A stretch of 64,000 bases of DNA from positions 186,001 through 250,000 of the forward strand of contig NZ_QEYD01000005.1 of NCBI RefSeq assembly GCF_003122215.1. The letters are read 5' to 3'. This document shows, piece by piece, positions 56,485 through 64,000 of the stretch. The notes under the pieces were generated by a model. It was not told where the DNA came from. It saw only the letters and a list, made by a program, of their open reading frames with translations, and searched no databases. Each line of letters opens with the position of its first letter. Position 1 is the stretch's first letter. The position numbers and the translations under genes were made by a program. Origin of the DNA: Pararhodobacter marinus. Lineage in GTDB: Bacteria > Pseudomonadota > Alphaproteobacteria > Rhodobacterales > Rhodobacteraceae.

Positions 56485-56500
56485 ATTCGAAATCTTGAAT
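56485..56500 (-). promoter_or_regulatory. Putative SqrR/BigR-type operator (ATTC-N8-GAAT)
   Basis: ATTCGAAATCTTGAAT fits the ATTC-N8-GAAT element I recall for the persulfide-responsive repressor SqrR of Rhodobacter capsulatus. On the minus strand it overlaps a possible -35 (TTCAAG) and the spacer before TATATC. Repression of the SQR-like/SulP pair is therefore plausible. No sqrR gene is in the window. Confidence 0.6.
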
Positions 56501-56565
56501 ACATCATGAAAGCCACAGATGCAAGCGCGAATGACGGATCCGGAACCCGGCGCGGGCAGCGCATG

Positions 56566-56605
56566 AAAAAAGGGCTGCCGCTTTCGCGCAACCCTTTGTT
56601 TTTTC
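56566..56605 (-). terminator. Bidirectional terminator after galD
   Basis: A 10-bp stem (56569-56578 with 56588-56597) has an internal GC-GAAA-GC loop. It is flanked by a T run on either strand (TTTTTTC on the minus strand). It separates the gal genes from the SQR-like gene. Confidence 0.85.
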
Positions 56606-56643
56606 TGGAATGGGGCAGGGCGCCCTGTCAGGGGGCGCCAAGG

Positions 56644-57711
56644 TCACGCATGCGGAAAGACTCGCCCGTCGAACAATTTCCGCGCGGTCCTCAGCGTGCC
56701 CGCCCCGGTGACCTGCCCGTCTTCGCCGGTCTCGATCAGCACCTCCGCCGCGCCGGTCGGATGCTCGATCAGGTAGCGCCCGTCTTCCGGGATCGCCGCC
56801 AGCTTCGCCGCCGGAGACCCCTCCAGCGTACAGGCCGTCGCCACGCTCACCGCCGCGAAAACCCCGATCGAGGCATGCGCCCGATGCGGAATGAACGAGC
56901 GCGTATTGATCGCGCCGCCCGCCTGCGGGGCGGATACCAGTGTCATCTTCGGCACCGATTTCTCGGTGACGTCGCCCAGATTCATCATCGGCCCGACCTT
57001 GAGCCGGATCGCCTCGATTCGCTTCTTCAGTGCGGCATCGCCCTCCAGCTCTTCACGGCTTTCCTGCCCGGTCTTGCCGAAAGCCTCGGCCGCCATGATC
57101 ACGCAGGGCATCCCGTTGTCGATCAGCGTGCACTCGACGCCGTCGATCTCGTCGACCACGTTGCCCGAGGGCAGCAATTCCCCGCACATCGAGCCGGCGA
57201 TATTCTGGAACATCAGCGGCACGGGCGCGTGCGCGCCGGGCACGCCGTCGATACGGGCCTCGCCCGCATAGGTCACGCGCCCGCCCGGCGTCTGCACCAC
57301 GGCCTTCGCCACCTCGCCGGTATTCAGCATGTGGATCCGCACCGGCGTCTCGTCGCCCGCGACCGCGACCAACCCGCGCTCGATCGCCGCCGGCCCGACG
57401 CCTGCCAGGATATTCCCGCAGGCCTGCGCGTCCGACACCAGCGCCTGGTCGACGAAGACCTGCAGGAACAGGTAATCCACATCCGCATCCTCGCGCGTGG
57501 ACGGTGCCAGAATCGCCACTTTCGAGGTCAGCGGATCCGCGCCGCCGATCCCGTCGATCTGGCGCGCATCGGGCGAGCCCATGATCGCCAGCAACAGCGC
57601 ATCGCGCGCCGCCACGTCCGACGGCATGTCGGAGACGAGAAAATACGCCCCCTTCGAGGTTCCGCCCCGCATCCACAGGCAGGGGATACCGTCCTCAACA
57701 GGATTGCCCAT
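56644..57711 (-). CDS. galD: 4-oxalomesaconate tautomerase (PrpF superfamily)
   Basis: A 355-residue PrpF/GalD protein converting the keto and enol forms of 4-oxalomesaconate in gallate or protocatechuate meta-cleavage. It starts with PCLWMRGGTSKGAYFLVSDM; RGGTSKG is the family signature. QACGNILAGVGPAAIERG holds the first catalytic Cys, while GSMCGELLPSG and INTRSFIPHRAHASIGVF follow. The start codon and GGAG site come from the repeat element upstream. Third gene of the minus-strand order galB-galC-galD. Confidence 0.93.
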   Translation of the reverse strand: MGNPVEDGIPCLWMRGGTSKGAYFLVSDMPSDVAARDALLLAIMGSPDARQIDGIGGADPLTSKVAILAPSTREDADVDYLFLQVFVDQALVSDAQACGNILAGVGPAAIERGLVAVAGDETPVRIHMLNTGEVAKAVVQTPGGRVTYAGEARIDGVPGAHAPVPLMFQNIAGSMCGELLPSGNVVDEIDGVECTLIDNGMPCVIMAAEAFGKTGQESREELEGDAALKKRIEAIRLKVGPMMNLGDVTEKSVPKMTLVSAPQAGGAINTRSFIPHRAHASIGVFAAVSVATACTLEGSPAAKLAAIPEDGRYLIEHPTGAAEVLIETGEDGQVTGAGTLRTARKLFDGRVFPHA

Positions 57712-57796
57712 CTTTACGCTCCAAATATCCTCGGGGGGATCGAAGGGGGGCAGACAGCCCCCCTTCGCGGGGGAGTGCGAGGGGGCAGCGCCCCCT
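57709..57796 (-). repeat. Intergenic repeat, copy 7, supplying the galD start codon
   Basis: On the minus strand: hairpins GAGGGGGCGCTGCCCCCTC and GGGGGGCTGTCTGCCCCCC, then CCCCCCGAGGATATTTGGAGCGTAAAGATG. The ATG is the first codon of galD and GGAG its ribosome-binding site. The unit fills nearly all of the 92-bp gap between galC and galD. Confidence 0.85.
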
Positions 57797-57803
57797 CGTT
57801 CCC

Positions 57804-58475
57804 TCAGATGTATTTCAGGCCCTTCTCGGCCAGCCGGGGACGCATGTTGTAGATATCAAGCCCCAGCTCGCCCGCCGCCAGCTTCACGCGCTTGGCTTCC
57901 TCGGCGTCCAGCCGCTTCTGCGCCGCCGCCTGCACCTCGGCCGCCTTCGCGCGGGGCACGATCACCACGCCGTCGTCATCGGCGATCACCACGTCACCCG
58001 GGTTCACCATCGCGCCCGCGCAGACGATCGGCACGTTGACCGAGCCCAGCGTTTCCTTGACCGTGCCCTGGGCCGAGACATGCGTCGACCAGACGCCGAA
58101 CCCCATCTGCCGCAGGTCGCGCGTGTCGCGCACGCCCGCATCGATGATCAGCGCCTTGCAGCCGCGCGCCATGGCCGAGGTGGCGAGCAGGTCGCCGAAA
58201 TAGCCCATGTCGCAGGGCGAGGTCGGTGCCAGCACCATCACATCGCCCGCCTGCAGCTGCTCGATGGCGACATGGATCATCCAGTTGTCGCCGGGCGCGG
58301 CCGAGATCGTCACGGCCGAGCCCGCGATCGTCAGGTCCTGCTGGATCGGGCGCATCTGCGCCTGCATCAGGCCGGTGCGGCCCTGCGCCTCGTGCACGGT
58401 GGCGACGCCCGCCTTGCCAAGCGCCTCGATGACCGCCTTGTCGGCGCGGTCGATATTCTGGACGACGACTGCCAT
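57804..58475 (-). CDS. galC: 4-carboxy-4-hydroxy-2-oxoadipate aldolase
   Basis: A 223-residue HMG/CHA aldolase (LigK/ProA type) cleaving 4-carboxy-4-hydroxy-2-oxoadipate to pyruvate and oxaloacetate. Recognisable parts are [35 protein letters not shown] and the RraA-like [14 protein letters not shown] (divalent metal Asp). [17 protein letters not shown] closes the fold. It acts after GalB in the pathway. Confidence 0.93.
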   Translation of the reverse strand: MAVVVQNIDRADKAVIEALGKAGVATVHEAQGRTGLMQAQMRPIQQDLTIAGSAVTISAAPGDNWMIHVAIEQLQAGDVMVLAPTSPCDMGYFGDLLATSAMARGCKALIIDAGVRDTRDLRQMGFGVWSTHVSAQGTVKETLGSVNVPIVCAGAMVNPGDVVIADDDGVVIVPRAKAAEVQAAAQKRLDAEEAKRVKLAAGELGLDIYNMRPRLAEKGLKYI

Positions 58476-58505
58476 ATCCAGATCCCCTTTTGTGTGAAAC
58501 GGACG

Positions 58506-58537
58506 GGCTGCGGGCGCCTGTCACGGCCCCCGCAGCC
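58506..58537 (-). other. Intercistronic stem-loop between galB and galC
   Basis: A perfect 9-bp stem GGCTGCGGG/CCCGCAGCC with an inner GCC/GGC pair and no T run. In the polycistronic mRNA it could adjust stability or partially terminate between galB and galC. Confidence 0.6.
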
Positions 58538-58554
58538 CCCCGGGTATCGGTGGT

Positions 58555-59286
58555 TCAGAGTTCGTCGACCGTGCGCGGGAAGATCGACTCGAAGCCTTCC
58601 GCGTATTTGCAGTCGCGCCCGCCCGACATCCCGCCCGAATTGCGCTTGAAATGGTTGGCGCGCTGCTGGGCCACGCGGGTGTAGTATTCCCACAGGTGGA
58701 CCTGGCCGTTCATGGCCTCCATCGCGGCTTTCTTCTTTTCCCAGACCGGGGTGATGTCGAGGAAGACCGACGGTTTCCAGCCCATCTGCTCGGTCTGGTG
58801 GGGCTCGAACAGGTAGACCTGCGGCGCGCCCAGCACCTTCTCGCCCGGGTTGTGACCCCAAGCCTGCGCCGTGGCGCGGCATTCCAGCACGATCTGCGTG
58901 GTGTTCATGTGGTCCGAATTGTACGGATCCCAGCGCGAATGCGACATCATGAAGGACGGCTGCACATCGCGCATGACCTGCACCAGCTTCATGCGGTCGT
59001 CGCGGGTGAAGTCCATGGGATAATCGCCCAGATCGAATTCGACCAGATCGTGAACCCCCAGCGCCTTGGCCGCAGCCTCGGCCTCGGATTTGCGGATCGA
59101 TTTCACTTCGTCGAGCGTCTTGCCCTCTTTCCACAGCCGGGCACTTTCGCCGCGCTCGCCATAGGACAGGCAGGCGACGGTGACGTTGTAGCCCAGCTCG
59201 GCATGCAGCGCGATGGCGCCGCCGCAGCGCCAGACGAAGTCGGCGGCATGGGCGCTGACGATGAGCGCGGTTTTCTTCTCGGTCAT
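58555..59286 (-). CDS. galB: 4-oxalomesaconate hydratase (PIG-L/LmbE type)
   Basis: A 243-residue zinc enzyme of the LmbE fold related to Pseudomonas putida GalB, which hydrates 4-oxalomesaconate to 4-carboxy-4-hydroxy-2-oxoadipate. The metal motif is SAHAADFVWRCGG (AHxxD). A further His/Asp set is in SHSRWDPYNSDHMNTT. The ATG follows GGAGGAACCGAT. It is divergent from the dehydrogenase-like gene at 59408. Confidence 0.9.
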   Translation of the reverse strand: MTEKKTALIVSAHAADFVWRCGGAIALHAELGYNVTVACLSYGERGESARLWKEGKTLDEVKSIRKSEAEAAAKALGVHDLVEFDLGDYPMDFTRDDRMKLVQVMRDVQPSFMMSHSRWDPYNSDHMNTTQIVLECRATAQAWGHNPGEKVLGAPQVYLFEPHQTEQMGWKPSVFLDITPVWEKKKAAMEAMNGQVHLWEYYTRVAQQRANHFKRNSGGMSGGRDCKYAEGFESIFPRTVDEL

Positions 59287-59407
59287 ATCGGTTCCTCCAG
59301 AACTGCGCGGAAATGTGCGGAAATGGCACCGGAATGTCCAATCCGAAAGCCGTGCCGTCTCATAAGGGTGTGCTATAACGGTCCGGGCAGGCAAGAAGGG
59401 AATCATC

Positions 59408-60265
59408 ATGGACAGGCTGGCATTCATCGGCTTTGGCGAGGCCGGGCGCGCCTTTGCGGGCAGCATCGCGCGCGATGGTCTCGACAGCGTTTCGGGCTTC
59501 GATCTGCGCCCGCTCGCGGATCAGATGAAGGCGCTCGATGTGCGTCACGCCGACACGCGGGCCGGGGCCTTGGCCGGGGCAGGGGCCGTGTGGTGCCTTG
59601 TCACCGCCGACCGGGCCGAGGAGGCGGCGCGCGACTGTGCGGGCGTTCTGCCCGAAGGCGCGTTCTGGTTCGACGGCAATTCCTGCTCGCCCGGCGCCAA
59701 GGCGCGGGCCGCCGAGGCCATCGAGGCCGCGGGCGGGCGCTATGTCGACGTGGCGATCATGGCGCCGGTGCATCCCTTGCAGGCCCGCGTGCCGCTTCTG
59801 GTGGCCGGTCCCCATGCCGAGGATGCCGCGACGGCGCTTGGCGCACTGGGGATGCGGCCCAAGGTGGTCGGAAACCGGGTCGGGCAGGCTTCGACCATCA
59901 AGATGATGCGTTCGGTGATGATCAAGGGGATCGAGGCCCTGACCGCCGAATGCCTGCTCGGCGCGCGGCTGGCAGGGGTGGACGAAAGGGTGCTCGCCTC
60001 GTTGCAGGCCAGCGATCCGGGTTTCGACTGGACCGAGCGTTCGGCCTATAACTTCGAGCGAATGGCGGTGCATGGCAACCGCCGCAGCGCCGAGATGCGC
60101 GAGGTCGCCAAGACGCTGGTCGAGCTGGGCCTGCCCGACCGCATGGCCAGCGCCACGGCGGACTGGCAGGCGCAGATCGGCGGGCTGGGCGTGGCGGTGG
60201 AGGACGGCTTCGGCCCGCGCGCCGACGCGCTGCTGGCGGCATTGCACAAAGCGTCCGGCAAGTGA
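59408..60265 (+). CDS. NAD(P)-dependent dehydrogenase (6PGDH-like, DUF1932)
   Basis: A 285-residue protein of the beta-hydroxyacid dehydrogenase group. LAFIGFGEAGRAFAGSIAR is the Rossmann motif near the N-terminus. DVAIMAPVHPLQARVPLLVAG is the substrate-side segment and KMMRSVMIKGIEALTAEC contains the conserved Lys. The C-terminal part is DUF1932-like. Related genes occur beside aromatic meta-cleavage genes; the substrate is unknown. The stop overlaps the LysR-type gene (GTGA), so the two are coupled. Confidence 0.85.
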   Translation: MDRLAFIGFGEAGRAFAGSIARDGLDSVSGFDLRPLADQMKALDVRHADTRAGALAGAGAVWCLVTADRAEEAARDCAGVLPEGAFWFDGNSCSPGAKARAAEAIEAAGGRYVDVAIMAPVHPLQARVPLLVAGPHAEDAATALGALGMRPKVVGNRVGQASTIKMMRSVMIKGIEALTAECLLGARLAGVDERVLASLQASDPGFDWTERSAYNFERMAVHGNRRSAEMREVAKTLVELGLPDRMASATADWQAQIGGLGVAVEDGFGPRADALLAALHKASGK

Positions 60266-61449
60266 CACCCAGCCTGCGGCATCTGCGGGTGTTCCTGGCG
60301 GTGCTGGACCGGCGGTCGATCACGGCGGCTGCGCGGGCCTGCCATGTCTCGCAGCCTGCCGCGTCGCAGGCGATGGCCCGGCTCGAGGCCGAGGCGGGCA
60401 TGGCGCTGATCCATCACGGGCGCGACGGTTCGGGCCCGACCGAGGCGGGCGCGCTGTTCGGGCGCCGGGTGCGCCGCGCGCTGGGGCGGCTGGACCTGTC
60501 GCTGGCGGGGGTGGCGCCGCGGCTGGTGCTGACCGCCACGCGCGCGCAGCTTCAGGCGCTGATCGCGGTGCGCGATGCGCAGAATTTCACCCGTGCGGCC
60601 CAGCGGCTGGGGCTGGCGCAGCCCACCGTCCACCGCGCCGTGTCGCAGCTGGAATCCGAGGCCGCGCGCCCGCTTTTCCTGCGTAGCGGCAAGCGGATGG
60701 AGCCCACGCGCGCGGCGCAGCTTCTGGCCGATGCGGCCCGGCTGTGTTTTTCCGAACTGGAACAGGCAAGCGCCGAACTGGCCGATCTGGCCGGGCGCGA
60801 GGCGGGGCAGATCGTCATCGGCGCAATGCCGCTGTCGCGCTCCAGCGTGCTGCCACGGGTGGTCGCCGATTACCGCGCCAAGCGCCCACGTATCCCTCTG
60901 CGGATCATGGACGGCCCCTATGACGACCTGTTGTCGGGCCTGAGACGGGGCGAGATCGACCTGCTGATCGGCGCGCTGCGCCAGCCCGTGCCGGTGCCCG
61001 ACGTGGTGCAGGAGCGGCTTTTCACCGACGATCTGGTGCTGGTGGCGCGTCCGGGGCATCCGCTGGTGACGGGACGGCCCGATGTGGCGGCGCTGGCGCG
61101 GTTTCCGTGGATCGTGCCGCGCGCCGATACCCCGGCGCGGGCGCAGTTCGACCATGCGCTCGACCGGCTGGGCGGCGCGGCGGTGACGCGGCCCGCGATG
61201 ATCGAATGCGGATCGGCGGTGTTGATGCGCGAATTGCTGACGCTGTCGGACCATATCGGCTGCATCAGCCGCTTGCAGGCCAGCGCCGAGATCGCCCTGG
61301 GCGCGCTGGCGCGGCTTGACGTGGCGCTGCCCGACACGGCGCGCGCGATCGGCGTCACCACGCGCGCCGACTGGCTGCCCACTGCCGCGCAGGCGCAATT
61401 CATGGACAGCCTCAGGCGGCTTGCCGCGGTGCCCAGACCAGGGGCGTGA
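60262..61449 (+). CDS. LysR-type regulator with two DNA-binding domains
   Basis: A 395-residue protein, about 90 longer than a usual LysR regulator. Residues 5-64 form one LysR-type HTH (LRHLRVFLAVLDRRSITAAA, SQPAASQAMARLEAEAG). Residues 96-155 form a second (LQALIAVRDAQNFTRAAQRL, AQPTVHRAVSQLESEA). A single periplasmic-binding-like effector domain follows (about 175-385). It probably regulates the divergent gal genes. The GTG start overlaps the preceding stop codon. Confidence 0.88.
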   Translation: MTPSLRHLRVFLAVLDRRSITAAARACHVSQPAASQAMARLEAEAGMALIHHGRDGSGPTEAGALFGRRVRRALGRLDLSLAGVAPRLVLTATRAQLQALIAVRDAQNFTRAAQRLGLAQPTVHRAVSQLESEAARPLFLRSGKRMEPTRAAQLLADAARLCFSELEQASAELADLAGREAGQIVIGAMPLSRSSVLPRVVADYRAKRPRIPLRIMDGPYDDLLSGLRRGEIDLLIGALRQPVPVPDVVQERLFTDDLVLVARPGHPLVTGRPDVAALARFPWIVPRADTPARAQFDHALDRLGGAAVTRPAMIECGSAVLMRELLTLSDHIGCISRLQASAEIALGALARLDVALPDTARAIGVTTRADWLPTAAQAQFMDSLRRLAAVPRPGA

Positions 61450-61452
61450 CGC

Positions 61453-61953
61453 TCAGAAGCGGCGGTTATAGCCGATGGACAGGATCTCGATCCCCGGATT
61501 GCTGCTGCCAAGGCCCGCATTGCTCATATGGTCGAGCGTCAGATCGACGCTGGACAGCGCGTCGAAGCGATAGCCCACGCCGATCAGTGTGCGGAACTCG
61601 ACGCTGTGGCCCAGTGCCGTGCCGCCTGCGGAATAATAGCCCGGCATGAAGCTGCCCTGCGCGTACCAGTTGGCGCCCAGATCGTATTCCAGCGCATAGC
61701 CCGCGCCGATCCAGCCGTCGCCGTCATCCGACACCCGAAGCGCCCCGGCCCAGCCGCCGCTCCAGCCGCCCGAGACGAAGCTCGCGGGCGCGTGGTATTC
61801 CAGCGTGGCGAAGATCGTGCCTTCGGACGGCCCGCGCATGCTGCGCCCGACGCTGAAATCGAGGCTCTGCGCCACGGCGGGCGAGCCGAGGAGCGCGGCA
61901 AGGGCCGTCGCGGAGGCAAGGCGGCGGGCGGTCAGGAAACGGGGCATCGGCAT
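61453..61953 (-). CDS. pagL: Lipid A 3-O-deacylase PagL-like
   Basis: A 166-residue outer-membrane protein. The signal peptide ends in SPAVAQS (residues 24-30), and about eight amphipathic beta-strands and a C-terminal aromatic residue (Phe) follow. The PagL catalytic residues are visible in LDHMSNAGLGSSNPGIE: His142, Ser144 and Glu156, with the same spacing as Pseudomonas PagL (126, 128, 140). It removes the 3-position acyl chain of lipid A. Convergent with the LysR gene (3-bp gap). Confidence 0.88.
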   Translation of the reverse strand: MPMPRFLTARRLASATALAALLGSPAVAQSLDFSVGRSMRGPSEGTIFATLEYHAPASFVSGGWSGGWAGALRVSDDGDGWIGAGYALEYDLGANWYAQGSFMPGYYSAGGTALGHSVEFRTLIGVGYRFDALSSVDLTLDHMSNAGLGSSNPGIEILSIGYNRRF

Positions 61954-62158
61954 GGCGGATCTCGCGGCTGTCCGGGCGTCAGCGGGTGACGCGGAGCAAG
62001 GATAAAGCCCGGCACGCAGCCGGAGGGTCCGCCTTTATGTGCCGCTCTGCCCAGCGATAATCAAGACACGAGCCCGTCAAGGCCCAAAGCTCGCAGGGCA
62101 GCGCGACCCGTTTGCAACGCCGGTGGCACCGCAAGATTGGCCCTGCCGCCCGGACCGA

Positions 62159-63733
62159 TCAGCCCAGCGGCGCCTCGGCGCGGGCGATGCAGAGGGCAAG
62201 CTGCGCGGGGGCCTGCGCCATGAAATAGGCGGCTTCGGGCCGGTCCGCGATGCGTACCGACATCCAGGCCTGCAGCGCGACCCAGCCCGCGCGCATCACC
62301 CCGTCGGCCATGCCCGCCTGCCGCTCGCGATCGGTTTCGGCCATGGCGCGGGTCATGAAGGCGGCGAAATCCTCGATCACCTGCGCCTGCGCGGGATGAT
62401 CGGCGCATTCGGCGCGCGCACGATCGAGGAACACGCCCAGCCCCTTGCCCCCGTCGCCCAGCGTCTGGCGCAGGAAGAAATCCTGCCCCTGCATGCCGGT
62501 CGTGCCCTCGTAGATCGCGAAGACGCGGCTGTCGCGCAGCGATTGCTCCAGCGGGTAATCCTTGGTAAAGCCCGACCCGCCCAGCACCATGATCGCCTTG
62601 CCCGCCGTGTCGAAGCCCAGCTCGGCACCGAAATTCTTGATCAGCGGCAGCATCCAGGCGTTGAGGCGGCGCAGATCGTCGTCCTCGGCCGACAAATCGG
62701 CCGAGGTCGCCGCTTCCAGCATCGCCAGCCGGTAGAGGTCGATCGCGGATTTCAGGTCGATGAGCTGACGGCGGACATCGGGGTGATTGATGATCGCGAC
62801 CGGCGGCTCATTGGGATTGCCGCCCTGCATCCGGTCCTGCGCATGGGTGGCGGCGATATCGTAGCATTTCAGCGCCGTGCCCAGCCCCTGGCAGGCGACC
62901 GTCAGGCGCATGTGGCGGATCATGGTGAAAAGCTGGGCCAGACCGCGCCCTTCCTCGCCGATGAGCTTGCCCTCGGCCCGGTCGAATTGCAGCGCGCAGG
63001 TGGGCGAGCCGTGCAGGCCCAGCTTTTCTTCGATCCGCTCGCAGGTGACACCGGGGCCGCGCTCGACCAGGAACAGCGACAGGCCGCGCGTGCCGGGCTC
63101 GGTTCCCGTGCGCGCCAGCAGGCAATGGCCGATGCGCTCGCGCAGGTCATGGTCGCCGAAGCTGATCCAGATCTTCTGCCCGCTGATCCGCCACGTTTCG
63201 CCGTCCTTTTCGGCCCGCGTGCGGATGCGTCCCACATCCGAGCCCGCGCCGGGTTCGGAAATGCAGATCGTCGCGCAGCGCTCGCCCGCGATCATCGCGG
63301 GAACCCAGTCGTCGCGGATCTCGGGTGCGGCCCATTCGGTCAACAACAGCGCCGCCGAGCGGGTGCCGCCCACCGCCATCATGAAAGCAGGGGCCGCGCG
63401 TTCGAAAAGCGGGTTGGCGGCGGCGAACAGGCTCAGCGGCATCCCCATGCCGCCGTATTCCTCGGCCTGTTCCAGTCCCATCCATCCGCCCTCGGCCACG
63501 GCGTCGAAGGCCGCGTGATAGACCTCGGGGACGCGGACCCTGCCGCCTTCATGCACCGCGCCGATGCGGTCGGCGGGGATGTCCACCGGCGCCACCACGC
63601 TTTCGGCCACCTTGGCTGCCTCGGACAGGATCGAGGTCAGGGTCTCGTCATCGACCGCGCCCCGCACGCGCGCCCAGTTGGGCGTGCGGTTGAGCGCGTC
63701 GATCATCGCATCGGCATCGGATTGGTAGGTCAC
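62159..63733 (-). CDS. Acyl-CoA dehydrogenase (long, DmdC-like form)
   Basis: A 524-residue FAD flavoenzyme. AEEYGGMGMPLSLFAAANPL, TICISEPGAGSDVGRIRT, WRISGQKIWISFGDHD and GGSGFTKDYPLEQSLRDSRVF mark the acyl-CoA dehydrogenase domains. The catalytic Glu is in FAIYEGTTGMQGQDFF. A C-terminal extension of about 110 residues follows, as in DmdC/AidB-like long members. The substrate is unknown. It overlaps the TRAP permease stop codon (ATGA-type), suggesting the imported acid is activated and oxidised here. Confidence 0.92.
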   Translation of the reverse strand: MTYQSDADAMIDALNRTPNWARVRGAVDDETLTSILSEAAKVAESVVAPVDIPADRIGAVHEGGRVRVPEVYHAAFDAVAEGGWMGLEQAEEYGGMGMPLSLFAAANPLFERAAPAFMMAVGGTRSAALLLTEWAAPEIRDDWVPAMIAGERCATICISEPGAGSDVGRIRTRAEKDGETWRISGQKIWISFGDHDLRERIGHCLLARTGTEPGTRGLSLFLVERGPGVTCERIEEKLGLHGSPTCALQFDRAEGKLIGEEGRGLAQLFTMIRHMRLTVACQGLGTALKCYDIAATHAQDRMQGGNPNEPPVAIINHPDVRRQLIDLKSAIDLYRLAMLEAATSADLSAEDDDLRRLNAWMLPLIKNFGAELGFDTAGKAIMVLGGSGFTKDYPLEQSLRDSRVFAIYEGTTGMQGQDFFLRQTLGDGGKGLGVFLDRARAECADHPAQAQVIEDFAAFMTRAMAETDRERQAGMADGVMRAGWVALQAWMSVRIADRPEAAYFMAQAPAQLALCIARAEAPLG

Positions 63734-64000
63734 ATCAGGCTCGGCAGATAAAGAACGAAGGCAGGGAAGGCGATGGTCAGGAACACCACCACCAGATCGG
63801 CGGCGAGGAACGGCACCACGCCCCGGAAGATCTGCGTGACGGTCGCGTATTTCGCCGCGACGTTTCGGATGACGAAGACGTTCATGCCGACGGGCGGCGT
63901 GATCATCCCCACTTCCAGTAGCTTGACCAGCAGCACGCCGAACCAGACGAGGTCGATGCCTTCCTGGCGGAAGATCGGCAGAAGCACCGGCAGCGTGACC
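63730..64000 (-). CDS. TRAP transporter large permease, C-terminal end
   Basis: The last 89 codons of a DctM-type permease continue beyond the right edge. EVGMITPPVGMNVFVIRNVA is the conserved C-terminal TRAP-L motif (ITPPVGMN). A final hydrophobic helix ends AFPAFVLYLPSLM. The small permease and solute-binding protein, if present, lie outside the window. It is translationally coupled to the acyl-CoA dehydrogenase gene. Confidence 0.92.
   Translation of the reverse strand, partial: VTLPVLLPIFRQEGIDLVWFGVLLVKLLEVGMITPPVGMNVFVIRNVAAKYATVTQIFRGVVPFLAADLVVVFLTIAFPAFVLYLPSLM

Overview
This window is chromosomal DNA of a GC-rich alphaproteobacterium, most likely a member of the Rhodobacterales (Rhodobacteraceae). 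The evidence is a SAM/SAH-type riboswitch in front of metK (a class known almost only from Rhodobacterales), the gene sets miaB-phoH-ybeY-corC-lnt-metK and fabI/fabB/fabA/irr, a complete murD-ftsW-murG-murC-murB-ddl-ftsQ-ftsA-ftsZ-lpxC division block, monomeric isocitrate dehydrogenase and a class II EPSP synthase. Most of the window is housekeeping sequence. No prophage, insertion sequence, integrase or CRISPR array was seen.

Layout. 1-8.3 kb: typA (cut by the left edge), two YitT-type membrane proteins flanking a dihydrofolate-reductase-like gene, an SMR efflux protein, a secreted dienelactone-hydrolase-like protein and NADP isocitrate dehydrogenase. 8.3-20.7 kb: fabI-fabB on the minus strand, the RNA/envelope block miaB-phoH-ybeY-corC-lnt, riboswitch-controlled metK, fabA/irr, and the RNA methyltransferases rlmJ and trmB. 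20.8-27.7 kb: rluD, a small accessory locus, cardiolipin synthase, rpoH and a LysE exporter. The accessory locus holds two Tat-signal repeat peptides divergent from a JmjC/cupin oxygenase. 27.8-33.3 kb: chromate transporter, aroA, cmk, psd and pssA. 33.4-33.9 kb: two identical tRNA-Asp genes. 34-52.7 kb: the division and peptidoglycan cluster, then lpxC, bamD and recN. 52.8-56.5 kb: a SulP transporter and a DUF442-SQR-like flavoprotein behind a putative sulfide-responsive operator. 56.6-61.5 kb: galD-galC-galB for 4-oxalomesaconate catabolism, with a divergent dehydrogenase and an unusual double-HTH LysR regulator. 61.4-64 kb: PagL lipid A deacylase, an acyl-CoA dehydrogenase and the end of a TRAP permease.

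The best candidate for an undescribed system is at 22.2-24.4 kb. Two small exported proteins share a Tat leader and a repeated motif of the form S-G-I-T-D-S-D-x-G-x-Y-x-D-x-x-G-x-G-R-G, and lie next to a JmjC-type Fe(II)/2-oxoglutarate oxygenase. This could be a substrate-plus-hydroxylase (RiPP-like) pair; that link is inference. A second unnamed signal is a family of intergenic repeats ending in GATATTTnnnGAACAAAGATG. In two copies the 3' end supplies the Shine-Dalgarno and start codon of a gene (rarD-like, galD), and only those two copies carry GGAG at the variable position.

Start codons were adjusted where a ribosome-binding site or family alignment favoured an internal start (phoH TTG, ftsQ GTG, lpxC GTG, bamD second ATG).
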